64,000 bases of DNA, from assembly GCA_022826965.1 (NCBI GenBank), contig JAJDTU010000012.1, positions 1 through 64,000 on the forward strand, read 5' to 3'. Below are positions 25,618-34,878 of the stretch, one piece after another. The DNA is from Dehalococcoidia bacterium. Lineage in GTDB: Bacteria; Chloroflexota; Dehalococcoidia; Bin125. Position numbers and translations under genes: made by a program. How positions within the stretch are numbered: position 1 is the first letter of the stretch; each line of letters opens with the position of its first letter. The notes beneath the pieces are model-generated. The model saw only the letters and a list, made by a program, of their open reading frames with translations, did no database searches and was not told the origin of the DNA.

Positions 25618-27996
25618 TCAACCCTCGTCCAGCGTCTCCGACCGGGGCATCCGATAACCCTCACGCGGCTCAGTGAAGATGTAGCGCGGATTCTCGATGT
25701 CTTCGCCGAGTTTGCGGCGCAGTTTACCCATCATCGTTCGCATGGGCCGCAGGTCACCATCGGTCCGCTCCCCCCAGACCCGAGCCAGCAAGCGGTCATA
25801 TGTCACCAACTCCCCGGCGTTGACCGAAAGTTCGGCCAGCATCCGGTACTCGGTTGGCGTCAGTTGTATCCGTTCCCCGGCCAGCGTCACACGGCGCTCC
25901 AAGTAATCGATCGACAGGTCGCCCAGCATGTAGGGCGGGGGCGGCTCGGAGACCTCGCGACTGCGCAGGGCGGCCTTGATCCGGGCCGAGAGCTCAGTCG
26001 GCGAGAAGGGTTTGACGACGTAGTCGGCGGCGCCCATCTCAAAGGCCCGGGCGATCAGGTCGTCGCGTCCGTACGCGGAGAGGAAGATCACTGGCACGTC
26101 GGCGATCGCGACCATCTGGCCCATCAGATCAATCCCATCGACGCCGGGCAAGACGAGGTCGAGGAGCACCAGGTGCGGCCGTTGCTCCTCCATCAAGCGC
26201 AAGGCCTCCTGCGGGTCGCCGGTGACAAGCGGTTCGTAGCCTCCCTCGACCAGGGCGTCGCGGACGTAGCGGAGGGCCTGCGGATCGTCGTCCACAGCGA
26301 GAACCCGGGCCGTCGCCTTCTCCCCGAAGTTCGCGCGGGTCTGTACTGGCGCCGGCACGAGTTCGACGGGCTGGATTGCGGGGACTTCGACCGTCGGCAG
26401 GGTGAACGTGAAGCGCGCGCCGAGTCCGGGACCATCGCTCTCGGCCCAGATGCGGCCGCCGTGGGCTTCGACGATGCCCTTGCAAATCGCCAGCCCGAGT
26501 CCGGCGTCGCCGGCCGGCGCCTCGGATGGCACGCTCGTGAACTTGCGGAACAACAGCGGCAGGCTCTCGGCCGGAATGCCCCGTCCCTCGTCGGAGACTG
26601 AGACGGCCACGTACACAGCTTCGCGCTGCGCGCTCACGCGGATCACTGACGAGTCGGGAGAGTTGCGGGCCGCGTTGCTCAACAGGTTGACCAGCACCTG
26701 GACGATGCGCCGCCGATCGGCCATCACCAGGGGCAGCTCCGGCTCGATGTCGATCTGCAGCGGGTTCCCACCGCCGGCGTTGCTGAAAGCGCTGCGGGCA
26801 CGGTCGACCAGCACCGCGGGCTCGGACGGCTCGGGCTCGACTGGCAGCGTCCCGCTGTCGATCCGGGCCACGTCAAGCAGGTCGGAGACCAGCGCGTTCA
26901 GGTGATCGGCCTGATCCTCGATTATGCGGAAGAACTGTCGTACCACGCCCGGATCGAGGTCGAGGTCGGATTCGAGTACGGTCGCGGCCGAACCCTTGAT
27001 CGACGTCAGCGGAGCGCGCAGCTCGTGGCTGACCATCGCCAGGAACTCGGCCCGAAGACGTTCCAACTCCTGTACCGCCGCCATGTCCTGCAGCGTGACA
27101 ACGACCGACTCGACTACGCCCTGCTCCGAAACGATAGGCGTGGCGTTGAGCAACACCGTCACGCTGCGCCCATCGGCGACGCGCAGAACAATCTCCTCGG
27201 CCCGCACCGTTTCGCCGAGGCTCAGGAGCTCCGTCATCTGGAACTCGCGCAACGAAATCTCCCGCCCGTCGGCGCGGCGGAAGATCACCACCTCCAGCAG
27301 CTCTGCCGGCGATTGATCGGGAGCGCGGAGTCGATCGACGATTCTCGAGGCCTCGCGGTTGAAGGACTTGGGCACGCCCGTGGTCGCGTCGAGTACGACC
27401 ACCCCGACCGGCGAGGTGTCGATCAGCGTCTCCAGGTCGGCCCTGGTCTGTTGCTCCTGGCGGTGGCGGCGAGCGTTCGCGATCACCATCGCCGCCTGGG
27501 AGGCGAACATGACGAGGGTTTCCTCGTCCTCGCGGGAGTAGCGGCGGTCGTCGCGGTCATGGGCCAGGTAGATGGTGCCGACCCCGACCCCCTGGTGCCG
27601 GATCGGAGCGACGAGCAGAGACGCCGCCGGTATCGGCGGGAGGAAGCTGGGCAGGCGCGATTCGCGCATGTGCCTGTCGATATCGGAGATGCGCCGAGGC
27701 TCGTCGAGGCCGCTGAGATACTCGAAGAATGCAGGCGCATCGGGCATCTCCAATAGCCCCTGACGCTCTTCGTCGGACAGACCCGAGACAATCAGGTCTG
27801 ACAGGCGGCCGGTTTCGCGGAGCACAGTGAGGGCGGCGTAGCGGGAGTCCGTGAGAGCGCGGGCGCTGTCGACGACTTCCTGGAGGACGGTGTCGACATC
27901 CAGGCTCTCGCTGATACGAAGGCTGGCCTGGCCCAGGCGCGAGAGCCGCTCCTCCAGTTCCACGATCCGCCGGTCTCGGTCGTCAACGCCGTCCAT
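25618..27996 (-). CDS. Hybrid sensor histidine kinase with receiver and winged-helix DNA-binding output
   Basis: Domains in order are an N-terminal coiled segment, a GAF domain (SLDVDTVLQEVVDSARALT onward), a PAS-like domain (LIDTSPVGVVVLD), HisKA with MVSHELRAPLTSIKG, HATPase_c (N-box LLSNAARNS, G-boxes DEGRGIP and GLGLAICKGI), a receiver (VLAVDDDPQ, LLDLVLPGVDG), and a C-terminal OmpR-type winged helix (LTPTEYRMLAELSVNAGELVTYDRLLARVWG). Sensor, phosphorelay and DNA-binding output therefore share one 792-residue chain with no predicted membrane helix. The frame extends to a GTG at 28095, giving 825 residues; I chose ATG 27996 because the extension has no domain or ribosome site. The signal and target genes are unknown. 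Confidence 0.88.
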   Translation of the reverse strand: MDGVDDRDRRIVELEERLSRLGQASLRISESLDVDTVLQEVVDSARALTDSRYAALTVLRETGRLSDLIVSGLSDEERQGLLEMPDAPAFFEYLSGLDEPRRISDIDRHMRESRLPSFLPPIPAASLLVAPIRHQGVGVGTIYLAHDRDDRRYSREDEETLVMFASQAAMVIANARRHRQEQQTRADLETLIDTSPVGVVVLDATTGVPKSFNREASRIVDRLRAPDQSPAELLEVVIFRRADGREISLREFQMTELLSLGETVRAEEIVLRVADGRSVTVLLNATPIVSEQGVVESVVVTLQDMAAVQELERLRAEFLAMVSHELRAPLTSIKGSAATVLESDLDLDPGVVRQFFRIIEDQADHLNALVSDLLDVARIDSGTLPVEPEPSEPAVLVDRARSAFSNAGGGNPLQIDIEPELPLVMADRRRIVQVLVNLLSNAARNSPDSSVIRVSAQREAVYVAVSVSDEGRGIPAESLPLLFRKFTSVPSEAPAGDAGLGLAICKGIVEAHGGRIWAESDGPGLGARFTFTLPTVEVPAIQPVELVPAPVQTRANFGEKATARVLAVDDDPQALRYVRDALVEGGYEPLVTGDPQEALRLMEEQRPHLVLLDLVLPGVDGIDLMGQMVAIADVPVIFLSAYGRDDLIARAFEMGAADYVVKPFSPTELSARIKAALRSREVSEPPPPYMLGDLSIDYLERRVTLAGERIQLTPTEYRMLAELSVNAGELVTYDRLLARVWGERTDGDLRPMRTMMGKLRRKLGEDIENPRYIFTEPREGYRMPRSETLDEG

Positions 27997-28095
27997 GCTT
28001 GTCTCGGTTTCGCCTCGCGGGCCGCAGAGCGCTCGCTGCTCCTGCTGCGCGCTGCCGGTCGGACGCACGCGGGGTGTCAGCCCTGGTTCGGTCAC

Positions 28096-28634
28096 ACGAA
28101 ATCATAAGAGCACACACTCGAGGTCACAATGCAGTCATCCGTGGATTGTAATCTTCAGGCGTCTCGACATCGATCCCGGAAGGGACAGGTTCCCGGGGCA
28201 TATCGACGCGACCGCCCACGGACCGCGTCAACGTCGACTTCGTAAGGGCATGATGTTGCGTAGATGCTCCGGGGGGAAGCGCGGTCCACACCAACGCCGA
28301 CGGATCCCACATGGTGATCTGTGGAGGCCGCCGCTAGAACTGCGAAGCGACGCGCCGGCCGCCGGACGAGGTGGGCATGTTGAACGTAGCGGGCGCTGTT
28401 ACCCGGTAATCGCCCACACGTCATCGAACCGAGCCGATAGATCATGCTGAACCGCACATCTCGTACCCGTGAGACTTCCCACACGCCCAACGCATTCTGA
28501 TCGGACAGCCGCCCATTCCCGTACGCGACGGGCCGGTACCGGCGGTCGTTGACCGCCCCCCCCCCGTGACCAAGTTAGACACAACTCAGCGGCTGAGAGC
28601 GCCAACGGGAACGTCAACTCAATGGAGTCCGACT
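28096..28634. other. Intergenic region without a convincing gene
   Basis: This stretch separates the kinase promoter from the end of the HTTM operon. I find no reading frame with protein-like composition on either strand. It holds an interrupted palindrome at 28392-28416 and a C10 tract at 28556-28565. The kinase promoter presumably lies at the left end. Confidence 0.6.
28392..28416. repeat. Interrupted palindrome GGGCG-CTG-TTACC-C-GGTAA-T-CGCCC
   Basis: Two nested complementary arm pairs (GGGCG/CGCCC and TTACC/GGTAA) are centred on one C. It could fold as a hairpin or serve as a dimeric operator upstream of the kinase. No T-tract follows, so it is not an obvious terminator. Confidence 0.4.
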
Positions 28635-30050
28635 CTATTCGGCCACTGGCTGTAGTACCCAGGACTTTGCGGCGATCCCCTGCGCTTCAGCGGCCAGATT
28701 GATTGTCGGGTCGATCAGCCGCTGGACCGGTCGACCGTTGAGGCTGACAAACACGTCGGCGCGTACTTCGACATCATTCCCGAAGTGGGCATAGTGGTCG
28801 CGAATGAAGTGGGCTGTGGCAAGGATCAGGTCGGGCTGCGTGGTCATGCGCTCGGCCTGCAGCGGACTGAGATATTCGGCCGGCAGTTCGATCCATGTAC
28901 GACCTTCTTCGTCCGTGACCCGGTACTCAACGTGACCGACTTTCTCTGTCAGCAGCACGCGCCACGAGAAGCGATAGCCCTCCTCGTTCCACTGCACCGA
29001 TCCCGGATAGAAGTAATGTCGTAGCGGCACCACGATCTGGACCGCCAGCACTCCGAGCGCAATCAGCACCGCGATGCGCGCAATCCAGGAGCGTTCGACC
29101 GAGAGCGTTGGTCTCACGACGCGCGCGTCCGCGGACCAGGATTGCCGGCGCAGCCTCGAAAGCCATCGCCGAGGCCAGTCCGGCGAGAAGAAGACCAGCG
29201 AGGCCGCGATCATCATGTAGGGGAACACGCCGATCATGAAGAGCTGTCCCGTGATCAGGTGGAAGACGACGAGCACGACGAAGGCCAGCGGTCGGGACCG
29301 GCCCCAGAGCATCCATGCCACGATCGTCAGATCGAACGCCGCCCCGGCCCAGCTAAACGCGTATGCGACCCACGTCTCGTCCAGCAGAGGTCCCACGATT
29401 GGCAGGTGCGCGTGCTGCGGCAGCCAGAATCGGAGCGGCGCCGCGTTGACGATCCAGTCGTGGTTCAGCTTGGCGAATCCGGCGAAGCAGTAGACCAGCG
29501 CGATCTGCACTCGCAAAGCCCAAACCGTCCATATCGGCGTCCAACCGGACCATCCCGATCGGCGCGCATCGAGCGACCACGCGCGGTCGTGCGGCATGAA
29601 CGCGAGCAACAGCGCTGCCAACGAGATGAAGTAGTAGTGATTGAGGTAGGTCGTCTTGTCGATCAGCTCGATGTAGGTGAACCCGACCGCGAAGAGGATC
29701 AAGGACGCTCTCGTGCGCCAGCCGAGGATGATCGCGGCGGCCAGCAGACCGAGCGCCCCGAAATGCAGATGCATCCAGGGCGCTGGCCAGGCCCGAACCC
29801 ATTCGAACCCCACATACGAGAAGTGATGCAGCGGGTCAACGTACAGCTGATCAATCCAGCCGTAGGCGAAGAATCTGACAATCGCGATCAACGCGACCAC
29901 CCCGAAGGCAATGCGGAAGAACGCGACAGACGACGCATCGACCGGTTCGGAGGCTCGGCGATGGAGGAAGTCAACTGGCCGCCAGAGGTCAGTAGGATCG
30001 GTGCGGAACACCCGATTGGGTCTGACCGCGGGAAGCGTCGTGATCGCCAT
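28635..30050 (-). CDS. HTTM-domain membrane protein (vitamin K-dependent gamma-carboxylase homologue)
   Basis: A 471-residue polytopic protein of the HTTM (horizontally transferred transmembrane) family, homologous to the membrane part of gamma-glutamyl carboxylase. Recognisable segments are FRIAFGVVALIAIVRF, TYLNHYYFISLAALLLAFMP, FAGFAKLNHDWI and FHLITGQLFMIGVFPYMM. A C-terminal soluble tail (about 330-471) follows the helices. In bacteria this family often sits beside imelysin-type iron lipoproteins, as here, where it is the last gene of a four-gene operon starting 26 bases after the second imelysin gene. Whether it carboxylates anything is unproven. Confidence 0.83.
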   Translation of the reverse strand: MAITTLPAVRPNRVFRTDPTDLWRPVDFLHRRASEPVDASSVAFFRIAFGVVALIAIVRFFAYGWIDQLYVDPLHHFSYVGFEWVRAWPAPWMHLHFGALGLLAAAIILGWRTRASLILFAVGFTYIELIDKTTYLNHYYFISLAALLLAFMPHDRAWSLDARRSGWSGWTPIWTVWALRVQIALVYCFAGFAKLNHDWIVNAAPLRFWLPQHAHLPIVGPLLDETWVAYAFSWAGAAFDLTIVAWMLWGRSRPLAFVVLVVFHLITGQLFMIGVFPYMMIAASLVFFSPDWPRRWLSRLRRQSWSADARVVRPTLSVERSWIARIAVLIALGVLAVQIVVPLRHYFYPGSVQWNEEGYRFSWRVLLTEKVGHVEYRVTDEEGRTWIELPAEYLSPLQAERMTTQPDLILATAHFIRDHYAHFGNDVEVRADVFVSLNGRPVQRLIDPTINLAAEAQGIAAKSWVLQPVAE

Positions 30051-30076
30051 CCGACCTCGCCCTCGTCTCCGAGGCT

Positions 30077-31174
30077 CTAGCTGTCGCCGTCGTTGTCGCT
30101 GAAGCCAATCGTCACGCCGAGCAGACTGACGACCTCGGTGTTGAGGATTATCTGCGCGGCCTTGATCGCGGCGCGGGCCTCGGACACGGCGTCCGGATCT
30201 GTCTCCAACAGCTGGTTGAGCGACTGACCGTCGCGCTTGAACGCCTCGATAGCGTCAATCGCTTCATTGAGGGCGTTGCGCATCCGCTGATCGGCGTCCT
30301 CGGAGAGCTGCGCAACCAGGTCCGAGATGCCCCGTCCGTCCGCTGTTCCGACGTACGTGTCCTGGATGCCCCGCAACTGTTGCTCCAGGTTGTCAACGCC
30401 CGCTCCCGCGTTCCCTTCGGGAATCACGCTTGGATCCGCTTCCGGCTTGGTAATCCCCAGGGCGACGCCGAGTTGCATGTCGCCAACGGTCTCGGTCAGG
30501 AAGACCGGCACGCGGACCAGGTCGGCGACCGCGAGATTCTCGGAGATGGCGCGATCGCCGCTGCCCGAGAACGCCTGACCGTAGTCTCCGCTCCAGTCGT
30601 CGGCTGCCTGGCGAATCGCGTCGGCGATCACCTCAGCCAGCGCTGTCAGGTACTGGCCGTAGGCGTCGTCGCCAGCCTGGAGCCGATCGAGCGCGCTGTC
30701 GCCGTCGGCGAAGAGGAGATGTTCGAGCGCGCTGAAGCCGCGTTGATCTGCGGCGAAGGTCTCGCGTACGTCCTCGGCCGAGATCGTCGGCCGAGCCAGC
30801 GCCTCGTGGATCTTGTCCTCATCGATCGGCCACCAGTCGACCAACGAGGGAATGCGCAGCTCCATCACCGGCCCGAATGTGTAGGCCTGTAGGCGGCTCC
30901 AGTCGGATCGAGCTTCGCGCCAGGCGTCCCGCGCGGCCTCGAGCCGTCCGGCCGTCGGGTCCGAGACCAGGATGCGGACCCGCTCGTTCATCGCTGCGGA
31001 GCTCTCGGCTGCGGCTTCGTATCGAGGGATGATGACCTGTTCGGTCAGTGACGTCGCCACATCCCGGCGGGTGACATCGCTGGAACAACCGGCGAGCAAC
31101 AGCGCCGCGCCAATCGTCATCAGCGATAGCAGCGCGGTGAAACGGCAGGATGGTGTGTTGAGACGGCGTGCCAT
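30077..31174 (-). CDS. Imelysin-family lipoprotein, His of GxHxxE replaced
   Basis: A 365-residue imelysin-domain protein with a signal peptide and lipobox (ALLLAGC then SS near residue 29). Imelysins (IrpA/IcmP group) are iron-regulated surface proteins linked to metal uptake. The canonical GxHxxE reads GFSALE here (GFSALEHLLF), so Ser replaces the putative metal-binding His, as happens in the IcmP-type branch. It lies 18 bases after the di-heme oxidoreductase gene and 26 before the HTTM gene on the same strand, in the familiar COG3487-COG3488-COG3489 order. The function is structural or metal-related, inferred from context. Confidence 0.8.
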   Translation of the reverse strand: MARRLNTPSCRFTALLSLMTIGAALLLAGCSSDVTRRDVATSLTEQVIIPRYEAAAESSAAMNERVRILVSDPTAGRLEAARDAWREARSDWSRLQAYTFGPVMELRIPSLVDWWPIDEDKIHEALARPTISAEDVRETFAADQRGFSALEHLLFADGDSALDRLQAGDDAYGQYLTALAEVIADAIRQAADDWSGDYGQAFSGSGDRAISENLAVADLVRVPVFLTETVGDMQLGVALGITKPEADPSVIPEGNAGAGVDNLEQQLRGIQDTYVGTADGRGISDLVAQLSEDADQRMRNALNEAIDAIEAFKRDGQSLNQLLETDPDAVSEARAAIKAAQIILNTEVVSLLGVTIGFSDNDGDS

Positions 31175-31192
31175 GGTGAATCCGCTCGGAAA

Positions 31193-32668
31193 CTAGAGGG
31201 AGTTGATGAAGTCGATCAAGGCCTGGCGATCCTCGGCCGACATGGTGCGGAAGGCCTCGCGCGACGCCTCGGCTTCGCCGCCGTGCCAGAGGATCGCCTC
31301 GGCGACGCCACGCGCGCGGCCGTCATGCAGCAAGCGGTCGTGACCGTTGACGGCGGGAATCAGTCCGATGCCCCAGAGCGGCGCCGTACGCCACTCCGAA
31401 CCGGCAGCGTCGTGCACGGGTCGATTGTCGCTCAGCTCAGGGCCCATGTCGTGAAGCAGCAGGTCGGTGTAGGGTAGGATGACCTGTCCGCTGAGCGCGG
31501 CAATCTCGTGCTCGCCGGTTGTGATCTTGGGTACATGGCACAGGTGACATCCGGCCGCGAAGAACAGTTCCCCGCCGTCCTTGCGTTCGCGGTAGCCTCG
31601 CGCGGCCGGCACGGCCAGGGTCTGACTGTAGAAGACCACGGCCTCGAGGCGGTCATCCGAGACTTCCGGATCGCCCCCCGAGATCGCCGCTCCGCATGCC
31701 GTCTGGGCTTCAGGACAGTTTTGATCGGCGTGAACGCTTGAGGTGATTCCAATATCGCCGAGGAACGCGTTGGCCGACTGTTGTCGGACACTGGGCACGG
31801 TCGCCTTCCAGCCGAATCTCCCGATGTCGAACTGGCCCGTATCGGGATTCCAGATCATGTGGATGCGGCCCGAGATACCGTCGCCGTCCTCGTCATCCGG
31901 GTCGGCCAGCAACTCAAGGATCTCGACCGGAATCGCCTCCAACAGGCCGACGCCAAAGACACTGGGCGCCACACGAGGTGAGATCTGCAACGCCTCGTGC
32001 GGCGGACCGAACGCAGGATCGCCAATCGAGTACTGGGGCTTGAGCAGCGTGTACGTTTCACCGTCGGCGTACGTTCCCTGGATCTCGATGTACGTGATAA
32101 CGATCCGACCCTCCGGCTCGACCCGCTGGATTGCGCGATCCTGGAGCTGCCCCCCGTAGACGGGATCGGGCACCGGCCCGCCTTTGGGGGCGGCAAGCGA
32201 GCCGGGAGCGTACAGATCGCGAAACTCCTCCGGCAAAGAGAGACGGAGCAACAGCCCACGTTCTGGATCGTCGTCTGAGAAGGGAGGCCGGCCGCGGCCG
32301 TCGAGGGCGTGACAACTGGAGCAGGATTGTGCGTTGAAGGTCGGTCCGAGGCCGTCCCGCGCCTCCGTCGAGGCGGGAGCCGTCACCCAGTTCTGCTCGA
32401 AGAAGCTGTCGCCCAGTTCGAACCGACGGCGCTGCTCGCGGTCGAGGTTACGGGCCGAGAACGAGAACGCATTCCGCGTGACGTTCGTTGCCGTGGTCTC
32501 GCCGCCGCTGAACAGGTTGGCCGTATCGTCGGGCGTCAGACCCAGCGGACCGCCGTCTACCGCGCCGTTGGAGCAGACGGTCGCGGCCAGGGCGGTCATC
32601 AACAGGGCGAAAAGGATGCCAATGCCCGCGGCGATGGCGCGTCGTTTGGCGGCGGATCGCCGGGGCAT
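31193..32668 (-). CDS. Di-heme c-type oxidoreductase (DUF1111, COG3488)
   Basis: This 491-residue exported protein begins with a charged N-terminus and one hydrophobic helix (about 11-32), then carries two c-type heme motifs: CSSCH (116-120) in FNAQSCSSCHALDGRG, and CHLCH in the C-terminal third (GCHLCHVPKITTG). It matches the DUF1111 'thiol oxidoreductase' family, relatives of di-heme peroxidases commonly encoded between two imelysin genes. The partner or substrate is not established; a ferric/ferrous or thiol redox role at the cell surface is a guess from context. It is 16 bases downstream of the first imelysin gene. Confidence 0.85.
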   Translation of the reverse strand: MPRRSAAKRRAIAAGIGILFALLMTALAATVCSNGAVDGGPLGLTPDDTANLFSGGETTATNVTRNAFSFSARNLDREQRRRFELGDSFFEQNWVTAPASTEARDGLGPTFNAQSCSSCHALDGRGRPPFSDDDPERGLLLRLSLPEEFRDLYAPGSLAAPKGGPVPDPVYGGQLQDRAIQRVEPEGRIVITYIEIQGTYADGETYTLLKPQYSIGDPAFGPPHEALQISPRVAPSVFGVGLLEAIPVEILELLADPDDEDGDGISGRIHMIWNPDTGQFDIGRFGWKATVPSVRQQSANAFLGDIGITSSVHADQNCPEAQTACGAAISGGDPEVSDDRLEAVVFYSQTLAVPAARGYRERKDGGELFFAAGCHLCHVPKITTGEHEIAALSGQVILPYTDLLLHDMGPELSDNRPVHDAAGSEWRTAPLWGIGLIPAVNGHDRLLHDGRARGVAEAILWHGGEAEASREAFRTMSAEDRQALIDFINSL

Positions 32669-32684
32669 CGGTGCCGCGCCGGCC

Positions 32685-33869
32685 TTAGGTCACGTTGATG
32701 CTGACGCCGAGCGCCTCGGCGGCTGCGACGATCTTGTCGGTCTGGTCTTCCAGCGACTCGATCGTGGTCAGCACAGCCTGGCGGCCGGCGTCGGAGTTGG
32801 GCAGGTCGGCGATCAGGTGCGCATCGAACGGCGAAGGAATCGCCGTGGCGTAGGCAACGCTGGCGGCGATCTCCACGGTCAGCTGATCGGCCAGCTCCGG
32901 GTCTTCCTGACGAACCAGGTCGACGATCCCGGGCCCAACCAGCGCACCGAAGTCTCCCAGCCAGACGTTCTGGATGCCCTTGGCGTTGGCGATGATGTCG
33001 TTGACCGTGTTGTCGGAGAAGCAGGAGTGCTCGTCTTCCTGCGAGCGCGCCTCGTAGGCGACGACCATCCGCTCGCCGGCCAGTTCGCCGCGCGACAGCT
33101 CGCCGATTCCTGTGATGATCTTGACCAACGCCTCATCCGTGTCGAGGTCGAGGAACTCGGCGCGGTAGTTGCCGGAACTGCCCGGCGCCCAGGCGTCGAC
33201 CATGTCTTGCAGGTCGTCGATCAGCAGATCGGTGACGACCATCAGGTACGCGGCGCGACGATCGGCATTGGCGTTGGTCGTGTAGTCCTCGATCGGACGG
33301 TCGCCGGGTCCGTCGTCGTTCATGTCCTGACCCCAGAGCAGAAATTCGATGGCGTGCCAGCCGGTCGAGACGTTCTCTTCGCCGCCGGCTTCGTTCAGTT
33401 CGATCAGCAGATCAGTCGTGATCGTCGGGTACTCATCGACCATGTTGATGATCCCAGAGTTGGGGTTGCCCTCGACGTAGTCGACGTAGGACTCATCCAT
33501 CGGCCAGGCGTTGAGTTGCCCCTCCGGGCCGTTTTCCTCGTTGTCGATCGGGCCGTCGTAGAAGCGGTACGCCTCGGTCGGACCGTAGTCGTCACGCGCG
33601 GTCAGCCAGGCGCGCTTCGCACCCTCGAGCGTCGACGGCGTCGGGTTGTCGAGGAAGTTGTGAATCGCCTCTCGCATCACCATGGCGCTATTCAGGCTGA
33701 GCACGTAGGTGTGATGCACGCCGTCGGCATAGTGCTCAACGACATCGGAGGCCGACACATCCGATGCGTCGTCGCCCGAACAGGCAGCGACGACGGCGAG
33801 CGCCGCGATCAATGGGATCGCAAGCAGTGACAACTTGAGCCGCGACAGGCGGCGAATCGGAGCGTGCAT
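32685..33869 (-). CDS. Imelysin-family iron-regulated lipoprotein (IrpA-like)
   Basis: This 394-residue lipoprotein has a signal peptide and lipobox (ALAVVAAC then SGDD), followed by the alpha-helical imelysin domain. The GxHxxE metal motif is intact as GWHAIE with H172 and E175. The start is decided by the ribosome site: GAGGAGG (33877-33883) lies 7 bases before the ATG at 33869, while the ATG at 33875 would be too close. It is the first gene of the imelysin/DUF1111/imelysin/HTTM operon and is divergent from the heme-synthesis genes. Iron-dependent regulation is likely from family and context. Confidence 0.87.
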   Translation of the reverse strand: MHAPIRRLSRLKLSLLAIPLIAALAVVAACSGDDASDVSASDVVEHYADGVHHTYVLSLNSAMVMREAIHNFLDNPTPSTLEGAKRAWLTARDDYGPTEAYRFYDGPIDNEENGPEGQLNAWPMDESYVDYVEGNPNSGIINMVDEYPTITTDLLIELNEAGGEENVSTGWHAIEFLLWGQDMNDDGPGDRPIEDYTTNANADRRAAYLMVVTDLLIDDLQDMVDAWAPGSSGNYRAEFLDLDTDEALVKIITGIGELSRGELAGERMVVAYEARSQEDEHSCFSDNTVNDIIANAKGIQNVWLGDFGALVGPGIVDLVRQEDPELADQLTVEIAASVAYATAIPSPFDAHLIADLPNSDAGRQAVLTTIESLEDQTDKIVAAAEALGVSINVT

Positions 33870-33927
33870 GGGCATTCCTCCTCGGGGAATTCTGGATGTC
33901 GATCGCCCTGAATAGATTCTACCGATT

Positions 33928-33944
33928 GTTGCAATCTATGCAAC
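33928..33944. promoter_or_regulatory. Palindromic candidate operator GTTGCA-ATCTA-TGCAAC
   Basis: A perfect 6-base inverted repeat with a 5-base spacer lies in the AT-rich divergent region between the imelysin operon and hemQ. The position suits a metalloregulator controlling both directions. It does not match the textbook Fur or IdeR boxes. Confidence 0.4.
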
Positions 33945-34090
33945 TTTTGGTGATTTGTAAACAATAGCAGCAAATCGGCCGGCGGTTTGGTTGACCGCGT
34001 ACCAGGCCGGGCATACGCTCTCGACGGCCGCTGCCGGCAAGACTCTCATCCAGCGGACACAGTTCGACAACGGGAACAGGACAGCCAAGC

Positions 34091-34783
34091 ATGGTGAGCG
34101 AGGCGACGCCGATCAGCGAACCCATCGTCCAGTTCGTCTTCTTCAAGATCGACTCAGCCTGGCGGCGACTCGACGCAGAAGCCAGGGCCGACGATCGAGA
34201 TCGGTTCCTGCGCACCCTCCGCGACACCGAGACCATCGTGCCGTTCCACTCGTTCAGCCTGATGGGCATCCGCTCCGACGCCGACTTCATGCTCTGGCGC
34301 ACCTCCGACGGTCTCGAATCGCTCGAGGAGACGCTCAGCTCGCTGCTCTCGACCGAGCTCGGCAAGTACCTCGAGGTCAGCTACTCATACTTCGGTCTGC
34401 TGCGGCGCTCCACCTATGGTCAGGCGCGGACCGAACAGGATCACGCGGAGGAGGCGCCCGACAAGCAGCGCTACTTCGTCCTCTATCCCTTCACCAAGAC
34501 GGTCGAGTGGTACCTGTTCTCGCGCGAAGAACGGGGCAAGATGATGGGCGAGCACATCAAGGTGGGGCGAGCCTATCCGAACATCTCGCAGATCCTGCTG
34601 TATTCAACCGGACTCGGCGACCAGGAGTTCATCGTCGGCTACGAGACAGAGTCGCTCGCTGAGTTCCAGGACCTGGTCACCGACCTGCGCTCGACCGAGG
34701 CGCGTCGCCACACGCTGCAGGACACGCCGATCTTCACCTGCGTTCACCGGTCTCCGGAGCGCATCCTCGATCTACTCGGCTAG
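34091..34783 (+). CDS. hemQ: Coproheme decarboxylase HemQ (chlorite dismutase-like)
   Basis: This 230-residue protein of the chlorite-dismutase-like superfamily performs the last step of the coproporphyrin-dependent heme pathway, oxidative decarboxylation of coproheme to heme b. The catalytic signature YPFTK gives Tyr132 and Lys136, followed by TVEWYLFS and the proximal-His segment MMGEHIKVGRAYPNI. Distal chlorite-dismutase Arg chemistry is not expected in this branch. It is followed 95 bases downstream by ferrochelatase on the same strand, as expected for a monoderm pathway, and it is divergent from the imelysin operon. Confidence 0.92.
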   Translation: MVSEATPISEPIVQFVFFKIDSAWRRLDAEARADDRDRFLRTLRDTETIVPFHSFSLMGIRSDADFMLWRTSDGLESLEETLSSLLSTELGKYLEVSYSYFGLLRRSTYGQARTEQDHAEEAPDKQRYFVLYPFTKTVEWYLFSREERGKMMGEHIKVGRAYPNISQILLYSTGLGDQEFIVGYETESLAEFQDLVTDLRSTEARRHTLQDTPIFTCVHRSPERILDLLG

Positions 34784-34878
34784 GCCAACGCCAAAATCCG
34801 GTCCAATCAAGGTCCCGTGACCTTGGGCGCAGGCGAGCCTGGCAGCACGCGGCGTGACGAATCGGGAGGAGCCGTCAA

